From positions 5,518,001 to 5,582,000 of the forward strand of contig NZ_CP109131.1 in assembly GCF_035917995.1 (NCBI RefSeq): 64,000 bases of DNA, read 5' to 3'. The notes beneath the pieces are model-generated. The model did not search any database and was not told where the DNA came from. It saw nothing but the letters and a program-made list of their open reading frames with translations. This document shows, in pieces, positions 30,015-37,946 of this stretch. Source of the stretch: Streptosporangium sp. NBC_01755 (lineage in GTDB: Bacteria > Actinomycetota > Actinomycetes > Streptosporangiales > Streptosporangiaceae). The stretch's first letter is position 1. Each line of letters starts with the position of its first letter. A program made the translations under genes and the position numbers.

Positions 30015-30310
30015 GCGAATCCTCTTCGTAGTCGTTCACTCACCCGTCGTGAGCGCTCTTGGCCATTAGAGCACCGTTACTTTACGTAGTCGATAGTCGC
30101 GTTGAGTAAAAATTCTGAGGCGCGCTTCCAGTGAGGTGCTGCTCGTAATGCATTTGTGCGGGTCAGGTGAGAGACGTGGTTGAGGTGCGGATTGACGCGT
30201 TGAAAATCCTCTCGGTGCTCCGAAGGCTGCTTGAGGCTTTTAGGATTGAAGGAGGTATCTGGAATAATTTGCCGCTTCAGAGGTAGTGAACGCGCGGGAG
30301 AGGTGGCACA
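30015..30310. other. Divergent promoter region
   Basis: 296 bp, clearly less GC-rich than its surroundings, between the I36-like and HNH genes. It should hold both promoters (AT-rich ttactttacgtagtc and ggaataatttgcc stretches) but I cannot fix -10 boxes. No gene seen. Confidence 0.35.
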
Positions 30311-30985
30311 GTGCGGGCTGCGCTGGCACGAGGCATGGTCGTCGCGACGATCGCGTTCACGGTGGCGGGCTGTGGCCCGATTCCGGGCGATCTGGACGGC
30401 GGGCCGACGTCTGCCGGCGGCGGGCAGTCCGCGTCCGAGGCGCTCAAGGACCTGAAGAGCCTTGATGTCAAGGGCCGCGCCCCGATGACCGGTTTCGACC
30501 GTGACGAGTTCGGTCCCGCATGGTCGGACGTCGACAAGAACGGCTGTGACACCCGCAACGACATTCTCATTCGCGACCTGAAGGACGAGACTTTCAAGGA
30601 GGGCGGCAAGAACTGCATTGTGCAGTCCGGCATTCTCGACGACCCCTACAGCGGCAAGACCATCAAGTTCGAGCGTGGCACGCGGACCAGTTCGGCGGTG
30701 CAGATCGACCACGTGATCGCGCTCGCCGACGCCTGGCAGAAGGGCGCCCAGGGGTGGACCAAGACCAAGCGCAAGGAGCTGGCCAACGACCCGCTGAACC
30801 TGCTGGCCGTCGACGGACCGTTGAACAGCCAGAAGGGCGCCGGTGACGCGGCGACGTGGCTCCCGCCGCGCCACGCCTACCGGTGCCCCTACGTCGAGCG
30901 CCAGATCAAGGTGAAGGTCAAGTACGGCCTGTGGGTGACGCCCGCGGAGAAGGACGCCATGCAGGCCGTACTCGAGGCCTGCTGA
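30311..30985 (+). CDS. HNH endonuclease-family lipoprotein (DUF1524-like)
   Basis: 224 aa exported protein: signal peptide with lipobox VAGC, Cys21. The HNH-like core is VQIDHVIALADAWQKGA followed by NDPLNLLAVDGPLNSQKG and WLPP, the D-H...N...N pattern of DUF1524/HNH proteins. An extracellular nuclease role is plausible. Its stop codon directly abuts that of the PepSY gene on the other strand. Confidence 0.85.
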   Translation: MRAALARGMVVATIAFTVAGCGPIPGDLDGGPTSAGGGQSASEALKDLKSLDVKGRAPMTGFDRDEFGPAWSDVDKNGCDTRNDILIRDLKDETFKEGGKNCIVQSGILDDPYSGKTIKFERGTRTSSAVQIDHVIALADAWQKGAQGWTKTKRKELANDPLNLLAVDGPLNSQKGAGDAATWLPPRHAYRCPYVERQIKVKVKYGLWVTPAEKDAMQAVLEAC

Positions 30986-31378
30986 TCAGTCGTCGTACTC
31001 GCGCTTCAACTTGATGATCTTTCCTGTCCTCGCCGACACGTAGACGTCGTACTCCCAGGCGCCCTTGTGCAGCTCGACCTTCCAGGCGCGCCGGCCGTGC
31101 TCCCACTCGCGTTCGACCTTGCTCACGCGCGCGCCGGGAAGGCGCTTCTTGGCGATCTGCACGGCCTTGCGGGAGGAGATGGCCGCCGCGGTGGTGCCTG
31201 TGGTGCCTGTGGTGCCTGTGGTTCCCGTGGTGCCTGTGGCGCCGGTCGTGCCGGCGGCCGCGGTGGCGGTGATCGCCGCGCTGTCCGTCTGGTGCGCGGC
31301 GAGGGCGATGCCGCCCCCTCCGGTCAGCAGGGCGGCGGTTGCGAGGGTTCCGATGGTGATTCTGGTGATTCGCTTCAT
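30986..31378 (-). CDS. Secreted PepSY domain protein
   Basis: 130 aa: signal peptide (residues 1-27), then a Thr/Gly repeat linker (TTG units from a 9-nt ggtgcctgt repeat), then one PepSY domain (SSRKAVQIAKKRLPG ... WKVELHKGAWEYDVYVSARTGKIIKLKREYDD). PepSY domains often inhibit or chaperone peptidases. Convergent with the HNH gene with zero intergenic bases. Confidence 0.85.
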   Translation of the reverse strand: MKRITRITIGTLATAALLTGGGGIALAAHQTDSAAITATAAAGTTGATGTTGTTGTTGTTGTTAAAISSRKAVQIAKKRLPGARVSKVEREWEHGRRAWKVELHKGAWEYDVYVSARTGKIIKLKREYDD

Positions 31379-31474
31379 GAGTCATGATTTGCGGAGATTT
31401 TGCTAGGGGCACGCTAAGAGATCGTTAAGTGAGGAGAACCGGTTCCCGGGCGTCGCCGCGGACGGCCTGGTGGC

Positions 31475-31516
31475 GGTGCTTCAGAGCCTGGGGCCGGTGC
31501 TTCAGAGCCTGGGACC
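31475..31516. repeat. Two 21-nt direct repeats
   Basis: Two adjacent 21-nt units (31475-31495 and 31496-31516) with one mismatch, core cttcagagcctggg. They lie in the 31379-31597 gap, which shows no gene. Confidence 0.8.
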
Positions 31517-31597
31517 GGATGCTTCCCCGCCTCTCCGCTGCCCGTCTCCGCGGTCCGCTCGTGGCCCGCGGCCCCCGGGGTCGCCGGCCGGGATCGC

Positions 31598-32419
31598 TTA
31601 GTCGGCTCCGATCGAGAACGACGTGGTGAGGTCGCGCGTCCGATCCACCTTCGCCTGCCGGGAGTGGTCGTCGCAGGCCAGTCTCACCGCGGCCCGCACC
31701 GCGATGTGAGTATCCAGTTCCGCGTGCAGGATGGCCATCCGGTCCTGGATCTCGGCGAGCATCGCGCAGGTCGTCTGCGCCTGGAGACGCAGCGTCTCCA
31801 GGCGTGCCGCGGCCTCCCGCCTCAGGCGCGACGACCTCTCCAGGGCAGGATGCACCGGGCGTTCCGCAGGCGGGCACGTCAGGCGTCCCCCTGCCTGGAG
31901 CGCACCGCTCCCCCGGGGAGCGGCGCGCTCCAGGCAGGGGGACGCCCTCGTCTCCGGGCCGTCTCCCGGCCTGGAGGCGAGGGTGTCGACGGGCGGTGTG
32001 GCGGCCCTGCGCGCGCGGCGCCCGCCGCCGACGCGACGCAGGACAGGGGCGTGCCGCAGGGGGAGCGACGGGGGTTCGGGGAACTGGTCCAGATGGGAGA
32101 CGGTGACCAGGCCCGGGTGTTCGGGCCCCTGCGCCCCCCAGAGCATGTTGAACAACCGGGCGACGGTCGGGGAGGGGACGACGAACAGTTCTCCTCCGGC
32201 CACGCGAAGACCCTGGTGGATCCGCTCCAGCGCCCGAGCCCCGCGGATGTCACAGAAGAGCAGTTCGCCGGCGTCCACGAGAATATGCCGCGCACCTGTG
32301 CGAATGAGGTGTTCCAGCTCCGACTCCAGCAGCCGGTAATTGAAGGCGTCCACCTCGCCCGTCACGGCCACCAGAGCCGTGTCGCCGTACTGGTGAATGA
32401 CATACACCGACATATCCAT
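31598..32419 (-). CDS. STAS-domain protein with helical C-terminus
   Basis: 273 aa from the ATG at 32419 (MDMSVYVIHQYGD). Residues ~5-100 form a STAS domain as in anti-sigma-factor antagonists (VTGEVDAFNYRLLESELEHLI, VDAGELLFCDIRGARAL), although the usual phosphorylated Ser position reads C-D-I-R-G. A disordered Arg/Pro region follows, coded in part by a 65-nt palindrome, then a basic C-terminal helix (LERSSRLRREAAARLETLRLQAQ ... RMAILHAELD). It is divergent from the cheB remnant and cheR-PAS gene, a context typical of partner-switching signalling. A GTG at 32428 is another possible start. Confidence 0.72.
   Translation of the reverse strand: MDMSVYVIHQYGDTALVAVTGEVDAFNYRLLESELEHLIRTGARHILVDAGELLFCDIRGARALERIHQGLRVAGGELFVVPSPTVARLFNMLWGAQGPEHPGLVTVSHLDQFPEPPSLPLRHAPVLRRVGGGRRARRAATPPVDTLASRPGDGPETRASPCLERAAPRGSGALQAGGRLTCPPAERPVHPALERSSRLRREAAARLETLRLQAQTTCAMLAEIQDRMAILHAELDTHIAVRAAVRLACDDHSRQAKVDRTRDLTTSFSIGAD
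31882..31946. repeat. 65-nt near-perfect palindrome inside the STAS gene
   Basis: Arms of 22 bp (31882-31903 and 31925-31946) pair perfectly; inside, CCGCTCCCC and GGGGAGCGG pair for 9 more. The only unpaired bases are A31904/C31924 and the central base. It keeps the STAS frame open. Confidence 0.95.
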
Positions 32420-32513
32420 GCTGGCCACATACCCTTCAAGGGATTTTCCGGGCTCCGCCGACAATCCTATGGTTCCCCAGTATGAATGGGTCCCGGTGGG
32501 ATAGAAGCTAAAT

Positions 32514-32753
32514 GTGGCAGGTTCCAATGGGCGTGACCTGGCGGTCGTCGCCGCCTCCACGGGCGGGGTGGCGGCCCTGCGCACCCTGCCGGCGGAGTGG
32601 CCGCGCATGCTGGAGCGTGCGGAGGCGCAGGGAAGGAAACATTCCTCGCAGCGGCTGCTGGAGGACGCCGCGCAGACCAGACGGGCAGTGGAGACGATGC
32701 GAATGCCACAAAGCCGCATCGACGGCACCGGTGATGGCTTTGCCCTCACGTAG
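32514..32753 (+). pseudogene. cheB: cheB remnant with the middle deleted
   Basis: 79-aa frame from a GTG. It starts like CheB methylesterases (LAVVAASTGGVAALRTLPAEWP, the nucleophile Ser loop) and jumps directly to a C-terminal helix of the same family (RMLERAEAQGRKHSSQRLLEDA ... TRRAVETMR). About 200 or more residues with the catalytic His and Asp are missing. It lies 28 bp before the cheR-PAS gene, its usual partner. Confidence 0.65.
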
Positions 32754-32769
32754 CGGTCGGTGACGGGCC

Positions 32770-32775
32770 TAGGCT
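32770..32775 (+). promoter_or_regulatory. Candidate -10 box for leaderless cheR-PAS mRNA
   Basis: TAGGCT, 6 nt, then GTG at 32782 (immediately followed by an ATG). Confidence 0.6.
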
Positions 32776-32781
32776 GGCAGT

Positions 32782-34641
32782 GTGATGCCCGGCGACGAAC
32801 GTGAATTCGACGATCTCCTGCTCATGTTGAAGGAGACGCGCGGTTTCGATTTCACGGGGTACAAGCGCACCACCCTCATGCGTCGCATCAGCAGGAGGCT
32901 CGGGGCGCTCAAGCTGCGTGACTACGGTGAGTATCGTGATTATTTAGAGCTGGAACCCGAGGAGTTCGGCAGGCTCTTCGACAGCCTGCTGATCAACGTC
33001 ACCGCCTTCTTCCGCGATCCGCCCGCCTGGCAGACGCTCCGCGAGAGCGTGATCCCCTCCCTGCTGGAGAGCAAAGGGCCGGGAAAGGTGATCCGGATCT
33101 GGAGCGCGGGCTGTGCGACGGGAGAGGAGGCCTACAGCCTCGCGATGCTGCTGGCCGAGGAGCTCGGCATGGACGCCTTCCGTGAACGGGTGAAGATCTA
33201 CGCCACGGACCTCGATCAGAAGGCCCTCCAAACGGCGCGCGCGGCGGTCTACAGCGAGCGCCGGCTCTCCGAGTTGCCGGACGGGCTGCGCCAGAAGTAC
33301 TTCGAGCCGGCGGACGCCGGCTTCGCGTTCCGCCGCGACCTGCGACGCCAGCTGATCTTCGGTCGTAACGACCTCACGCGCGACGCGCCGATCTCCCGGG
33401 TCGATCTGATGCTGGCCCGCAACACGCTGATGTACTTCAACAGCGAGACCCAGCTCAGCATCGTCCGCCGATTCCACTTCGCGCTCTCCGACCCCGGTTA
33501 CCTCTTCCTGGGCAAGGCGGAGATGCTGCTCAATCACGGTGACAGGTTCGAGCCGGTGAACCTCCGGATGAGGCTGTTCAAGAAGATCGGATCGCCGCCA
33601 CCCGGCAACCGCGTCACCTGGGCGCCGGGCACCGGTGTGTCGCAGAGCCACCCGTACGTGCGGCACACGGTGCTGCAGGCGGCGGCGCTCGCCACCGGTC
33701 CTGTCGCCCAGATAGCGCTCGACCGTTCCAGGAACCTCGCCCTGGCGAACTCGCGGGCCGAGCTGCTCTTCAACCTCAATCCGCGCGACATCGGGCGGCC
33801 GTTCCAGGATCTGGAGATCTCCTACCGGCCGGTCGAGCTCCGCTCGGTGATCGACCAGGTGGAGCAGGACCTGCGCGTCGCCGAGTTGCAGGACGTCACC
33901 TGGCGCCGGCCGGACGCGCCGGAGGCGAGCGTCTTCGACATCGCCGTCGTCCCGCTTGTCGAGCCGGGCGGTGAGCTGGTGGGCGTCGGCGTCAACTTCC
34001 ACGACGTGACGCGCTACCGTCGGCTCCGCGACCGGCTGGAGCAGACGAACAGGGAGCTGGAGCACGCCTACGAGGAGCTGCAGTCGACCAACGAGGAGCT
34101 GGAGACCACCAACGAGGAGCTGCAGTCGACCAACGAGGAGCTGGAGACCACCAACGAGGAGCTGCAGTCCACGAACGAGGAACTGGAGACGATGAACGAG
34201 GAGCTGCAGTCCACGAACGACGAGCTCCAGCAGATCAACGACACCCTGAATTCCTGTAGCGACGAGCTCAAGCGGGCCACCGACCTCGTCTCCTCGGTGG
34301 TGCGCAGCCTTGGCGACGCCGTGGCCGTGGTCGACACGGACCTGAGGGTGCTGGTCTGGAGCCCGGGAGCCGAGGAGCTGTGGGGGCTCCGCACGGACGA
34401 GGCGCTCGGTTGCCGGCTGGCCTCTCTCGACATCGGTCTTCCCGTCGGGGAGATCCTGGCTCAGGTGCAGCGGATGCTGGACGCGGAGCCCGGCCCGGGA
34501 AACGATCGCGGTGACAGCGTCACCCTGGACGGCGTGAACCGGAGAGGACGTCCCACCAGGCTCCGTGTCGATCTCTCCCGGCTGCACACCGACGACATGT
34601 CGCCGGATGGAGTGATCATGGTGATGAACCTGCTCCACTAG
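32782..34641 (+). CDS. CheR-type methyltransferase with PAS domains
   Basis: 619 aa. An N-terminal CheR helical domain (residues ~5-70), then the SAM-binding methyltransferase (IWSAGCATGEEAYSLAMLL, FFRDPPAW, DLMLARNTLMYF), a degenerate PAS (~310-410), a long coiled coil of ELQSTNEELETTNEE repeats (~425-490) and a second PAS (VVRSLGDAVAVVDTDLRVLVW). Such CheR-PAS fusions normally accompany CheB and signal to sigma-regulatory networks rather than flagella. Here the CheB partner is a remnant, so substrate and output are unclear. The stop is next to a 17-nt repeat array. Confidence 0.92.
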   Translation: MMPGDEREFDDLLLMLKETRGFDFTGYKRTTLMRRISRRLGALKLRDYGEYRDYLELEPEEFGRLFDSLLINVTAFFRDPPAWQTLRESVIPSLLESKGPGKVIRIWSAGCATGEEAYSLAMLLAEELGMDAFRERVKIYATDLDQKALQTARAAVYSERRLSELPDGLRQKYFEPADAGFAFRRDLRRQLIFGRNDLTRDAPISRVDLMLARNTLMYFNSETQLSIVRRFHFALSDPGYLFLGKAEMLLNHGDRFEPVNLRMRLFKKIGSPPPGNRVTWAPGTGVSQSHPYVRHTVLQAAALATGPVAQIALDRSRNLALANSRAELLFNLNPRDIGRPFQDLEISYRPVELRSVIDQVEQDLRVAELQDVTWRRPDAPEASVFDIAVVPLVEPGGELVGVGVNFHDVTRYRRLRDRLEQTNRELEHAYEELQSTNEELETTNEELQSTNEELETTNEELQSTNEELETMNEELQSTNDELQQINDTLNSCSDELKRATDLVSSVVRSLGDAVAVVDTDLRVLVWSPGAEELWGLRTDEALGCRLASLDIGLPVGEILAQVQRMLDAEPGPGNDRGDSVTLDGVNRRGRPTRLRVDLSRLHTDDMSPDGVIMVMNLLH

Positions 34642-34645
34642 GAGC

Positions 34646-34747
34646 AGGACCGGCCTTTCCTCAGGACCGGCCTTTCCTCAGGACCGGCCGTTCCTCAGGA
34701 CCGGCCGTTCCTCAGGACCGGCCTTTCCTCAGGACCGGCCGTTCCTC
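34646..34747. repeat. 17-nt tandem repeat between convergent genes
   Basis: Six units of aggaccggccKttcctc fill the whole gap; the last overlaps the stop codon of the histidine kinase gene (34746-34748). Confidence 0.95.
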
Positions 34748-36005
34748 AGGACGGGACGGCGGGCAGGAACAGGGTCACGCCCGCTCCGCCCGCGGAGGAT
34801 GTTCGCAGGGACAGCGAGCCGCCCGCCGACTCGGCGGTGCGGCGGGCGATGTCGAGGCCGAGGCCGGTCGACCCGGCCCCGCTCTCACCGCGCTGCAGCG
34901 GGTCGGAGGTGGCGAAGCCGGGACCGGCGTCGGCGACGGTCAGCAGCGCGCCACCCTCGGCCGGCTCCAAGCGTACGGAGAACGAGACCCCCTCGGGTGT
35001 GTGCGCGAACACGTTGCCGAGCAGCGCGTCCACGCAGGCGGCCAGCTCGTCCGCGGCGACGGCGACCGGCAGCGGGCCCGGTGCCAGGTCGAGGGTGAAA
35101 TGCCGCGACTGATCCTCGGCGAGCACCGACCAGAACGCGACCCGGGCCGCGGTCACCGCCGCCGCGTCGCACTCGGCCCGCTCCCGCACCCGCCGTCTGG
35201 CCTCGGTGATCACCGAGGTGACGGCGCGTTCCAGGGCGTCCACCCAGGCCTCGATCCTGGCCGACTCCTCCGGGTCGGTCAGGGACTCCGCCTCCAGTCT
35301 CAGCCCGGTCAGCGGGGTGCGCAGCCGGTGTGACAGGTCGGCGGCGCTCTCCCGCTCCTCCGCCAGCAGGCCGGTGATGCGCTCGGCCAGGTGGTTGAGG
35401 GCGAGGCCGACCGCGTGCACCTCGACCGGGCCGTCGGGCACGGTCCTGGCGGACAGATCGCCCGCGGCGAGCCGGTGCGAGACCCCCGCCAGCGCGGTGA
35501 TCGGCCTGATCACCGCGCGGGCCAGCCGGTCGCCGACCAGCACGCCCAGACCGACCAGGGCCAGGCCGAGCGCCGCCAGTCCGGCCCAGACCTGGGGCAC
35601 CCCCCTGGTCAGCCGGTCGTCGTCCAGGAACACCCGGACCACCGCGGTGCCCCCGGGCGCTCCCTGGACCGAGACCAGGATCTCCCGCCCGCCGGGGACG
35701 GCGGCGGTGACGCTGCGACCGAGGAAGGACAGCTCCACGGCGGTGGAGCGCGAGGCGGGGGCACCGATCACCTGGCCGTCGGGGAGGAAGACGGTGACCG
35801 GATGCGAGGTCTGTTCCGTGGTGAGCCGCAGGGTCTCGGTGTCCACGGCGCCGACCGCGACGGCCACCGACTCGGCCTCGCTCTCGGCCTCGCTGACCGC
35901 CCCGCTCACCGCCACCGTGCGGACCAGGAGCGCCAGCGGGACCATCAGCGCGATCAGTACGAGGGAGGTGGTCGCCGCGACCAGCAGGGTCAGCCAGCGC
36001 CTCAT
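34746..36005 (-). CDS. Sensor histidine kinase
   Basis: 419 aa. Membrane helices near residues 8-30 and 145-168 enclose an extracytoplasmic sensor domain; a HAMP follows. The H-box is DLSHRLRTPLTGL, the N-box LLGNVFAHTPEG, G1 VADAGPGF and G2 GSTGLGLDIARR. Start ATG at 36005 overlaps the regulator stop by 4 nt (ATGA), so the pair is translationally coupled. The signal is unknown. Confidence 0.93.
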   Translation of the reverse strand: MRRWLTLLVAATTSLVLIALMVPLALLVRTVAVSGAVSEAESEAESVAVAVGAVDTETLRLTTEQTSHPVTVFLPDGQVIGAPASRSTAVELSFLGRSVTAAVPGGREILVSVQGAPGGTAVVRVFLDDDRLTRGVPQVWAGLAALGLALVGLGVLVGDRLARAVIRPITALAGVSHRLAAGDLSARTVPDGPVEVHAVGLALNHLAERITGLLAEERESAADLSHRLRTPLTGLRLEAESLTDPEESARIEAWVDALERAVTSVITEARRRVRERAECDAAAVTAARVAFWSVLAEDQSRHFTLDLAPGPLPVAVAADELAACVDALLGNVFAHTPEGVSFSVRLEPAEGGALLTVADAGPGFATSDPLQRGESGAGSTGLGLDIARRTAESAGGSLSLRTSSAGGAGVTLFLPAVPS

Positions 36006-36685
36006 GCCGGGGCGGCCAGTCGCACGCCTACACCCCTGACGGTCTGCAGGTAGCGGGGCTCCTGGGAGGTCTCGCCCAGCTTGCGGCGGAGCCACGACAG
36101 GTGGACGTCCACGGTCTTGTCGGCTCCGCCGTAGGGGATCTGCCAGACGTGGGTGAGCAGCTCCCGCTTGGTGACCACCTCGCCGGGGCGGGTGGCCAGG
36201 TAGTGGAGCAGGTCGAACTCCCGGGGGCTCAGATCCAGTGGCGTACCGTCCAAGGTCGCCTCCCGGGTGCGCGGGTCGATCCGCAGGCCCCCGACGGTGA
36301 CCGAGCTGTCGGCGCGGTTCTCACCGGCCACCCGCCGGAGCACCGCCCGTATCCGGGCGTCGAGCTGGGTCGCGCTGAACGGCTTGACCACGTAGTCGTC
36401 GGCGCCCGCGTCCAGCAACCTGACCATCTCCGCGTCGCCGTCCCGCGCGGTCGCCACGATCACCGGGACCCGGCTCACCGCCCGGAGCATCCGAAGGAGA
36501 TCCAGCCCATCCATATCGGGCAGGCCGAGATCGAGTACCACCAGGTCGGGGCGTTCCTCGACGGCCAGCCGGAGGCCGTCGAGAGCGGCGGGAGCGGACG
36601 ACACGGCGTGGCCGCGGTCGCGCAGGCCCCGGGTGAGGGAGGTGCGGATCGCGACGTCGTCCTCGATGAGCAGTACGTTTGACAT
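36002..36685 (-). CDS. OmpR/PhoB-family response regulator
   Basis: 227 aa. Receiver domain with Asp52 as the phosphorylation site (VLDLGLPD), acidic pair ED at 8-9 and Lys in VVKPF; C-terminal winged helix (LSPREFDLLHYLATRPGEVVTKRELL ... KTVDVHLSWLRRKLGE). Upstream gene of the two-component operon. Targets unknown. Confidence 0.95.
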   Translation of the reverse strand: MSNVLLIEDDVAIRTSLTRGLRDRGHAVSSAPAALDGLRLAVEERPDLVVLDLGLPDMDGLDLLRMLRAVSRVPVIVATARDGDAEMVRLLDAGADDYVVKPFSATQLDARIRAVLRRVAGENRADSSVTVGGLRIDPRTREATLDGTPLDLSPREFDLLHYLATRPGEVVTKRELLTHVWQIPYGGADKTVDVHLSWLRRKLGETSQEPRYLQTVRGVGVRLAAPA

Positions 36686-36907
36686 TTGCCGCCACGTTAG
36701 CCTTCCGCCGTGCCACCTCCAAAGCGGGTTATCGGCCCCTTAACCTCGTCTTAGGGCGTGGTTACCTCTATACAAACAGCACTACGCCGAGGTTGTCGAT
36801 TGCCTGAGTATTGCGGAGTTAAGCGCTCAAACCCAAGGTAGATCTTCGGGAGGGCGCTCACAGACCCCGTGTTTCCGCGCCGTCCTGCGATGGGTTCGGG
36901 GCAGCCG
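36686..36907. other. Gap at the probable chromosome/prophage border
   Basis: 222 bp with lower GC than its surroundings (tacaaacagcactacgcc, ttgcggagttaagcgctcaaa). It lies between the last clear chromosomal gene and the first phage-style regulator. An attachment site may lie here, but I see no tRNA and cannot define a core. Confidence 0.3.
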
Positions 36908-37150
36908 TTACTCGTTGTCGGTGGGCTCTGGGCCGACGAAGGACCCGTAGTTCGGCCGGGTGTAGATCAGGCCTTCTGTGCGTAGGCCGGCGGTGACTTT
37001 CCGCGCGGTGGTGTAGGCGATGCCGAACTCTTCGACGATGCCGCGCTCGGAGATCAGCCGCCCGGGCGGGTACTCGCCGGACTCGATGCGCTTGCGGATC
37101 ACCCGTGCAACCTGCTCCCACCTGGCCGAGTCGGCACGCCATTCGATCAT
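36908..37150 (-). CDS. Small GntR-family regulator
   Basis: 80 aa consisting of little more than a winged helix: WEQVARVIRKRIESGEYPPG, then SERGIVEEFGIAYTTARKVTAGLRTEGLIYTRPNYGSFV. No effector domain. Such mini-GntR proteins are common in actinomycete phages and integrative elements. The ATG at 37150 is preceded at 7 nt by TACAGT (37163-37158), so the message is probably leaderless. Confidence 0.8.
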   Translation of the reverse strand: MIEWRADSARWEQVARVIRKRIESGEYPPGRLISERGIVEEFGIAYTTARKVTAGLRTEGLIYTRPNYGSFVGPEPTDNE

Positions 37151-37339
37151 GAGCCGCACTGTAGGTGATCATGGAGCAGGGTCTCTCGGCGGCTGGGCGT
37201 GCACCGCAGTGCACTGCTGTATAGAGCGGGGTAGAGCGGTCGTGATTCAATCGGGGCAGGGCGGGTCGGTGCAGAGCCACCTGCATCGGCCCGCCCTGCC
37301 AACTAGCCTGGAGTTCCATCTAGGGGCCGACCACGACTT

Positions 37340-37363
37340 GTGTACACAGTTATAAGTGTGTAC
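37340..37363. promoter_or_regulatory. Repeated GTGTAC boxes over the -10 of the Phd-like gene
   Basis: GTGTAC at 37340-37345 (inside the palindrome GTGTACAC) and again at 37358-37363, 18 bp apart. The second overlaps the -10-like TACTGT (37361-37366), which is 7 nt before the ATG at 37374. The layout suits autorepression. Confidence 0.5.
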
Positions 37364-37373
37364 TGTTCTGGGC

Positions 37374-37868
37374 ATGAGGAACGAGATCAACCTCCGCGAG
37401 GCCCGCGCCCGCATCGGCTACCTGGTCGAGCGCGCCGAGCACGCCGGAGAGATCACCATCATCACGCGGCACGGCCACCCGGCCGCCGCGCTCGTCCCCA
37501 TCCCCCAGGAGCCCGCCATGTCCGACCACGCGAAGCACTACAAGCCGATGAACGACGTCCAGTTCGTCGCCGAACTTCAGCAGCTCGGACCCGCCGGAGG
37601 TTGGGCCGACTACGTCGAGGAGGAGGTGAAGCGCCGGGACCTGATCGCGTGCAAGCTCGCCCTGGCCTCGCGAGCGACCATCGACGCCGACGCCACGTAC
37701 GGCCGCCTCGCCGACCCCGACGCCGACCCGCTCGACCTCGACACCCCGGACTGGCACCGCCCCCCGCTCGGAGAAGCACACCGCACCCTGAGAGCCGCCT
37801 ACTACGAGCGGCTGGAGGAGATCGCGGCCGGCGCCCCCATGGTCCCCCTCACCGGGCGAATCTCCTAA
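37374..37868 (+). CDS. Phd/YefM-like N-terminus fused to a new C-terminal region
   Basis: 164 aa. Residues 1-46 (MRNEINLREARARIGYLVERA ... GHPAAALVPIP) match Phd/YefM antitoxins, the DNA-binding half of type II systems. Instead of a toxin-binding tail there are ~115 residues of unknown fold (GGWADYVEEEVKRRDLIACKLALASRATID ... PDWHRPPLGEAHRTLRAAYYERLEEIA). No toxin gene follows; the next gene is a DUF2637 protein 78 bp away. It may be a transcriptional regulator that borrows the Phd fold. Confidence 0.7.
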   Translation: MRNEINLREARARIGYLVERAEHAGEITIITRHGHPAAALVPIPQEPAMSDHAKHYKPMNDVQFVAELQQLGPAGGWADYVEEEVKRRDLIACKLALASRATIDADATYGRLADPDADPLDLDTPDWHRPPLGEAHRTLRAAYYERLEEIAAGAPMVPLTGRIS

Positions 37869-37946
37869 GACGAAGACGGCCTCACCAGCGCGCCAACGCC
37901 AGTGAGGCCGAGCCCAGACATCCAACCCTTACTTGGAGTCCAGACC

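Noticed and set aside
32944..34638. 564-codon minus-strand frame opposite cheR-PAS
   Set aside because: Mirror of the coiled-coil and methyltransferase codons; no start signal and no domain.
36686..36907. tRNA gene as phage attachment site
   Set aside because: No cloverleaf or CCA end could be folded in the region on either strand.
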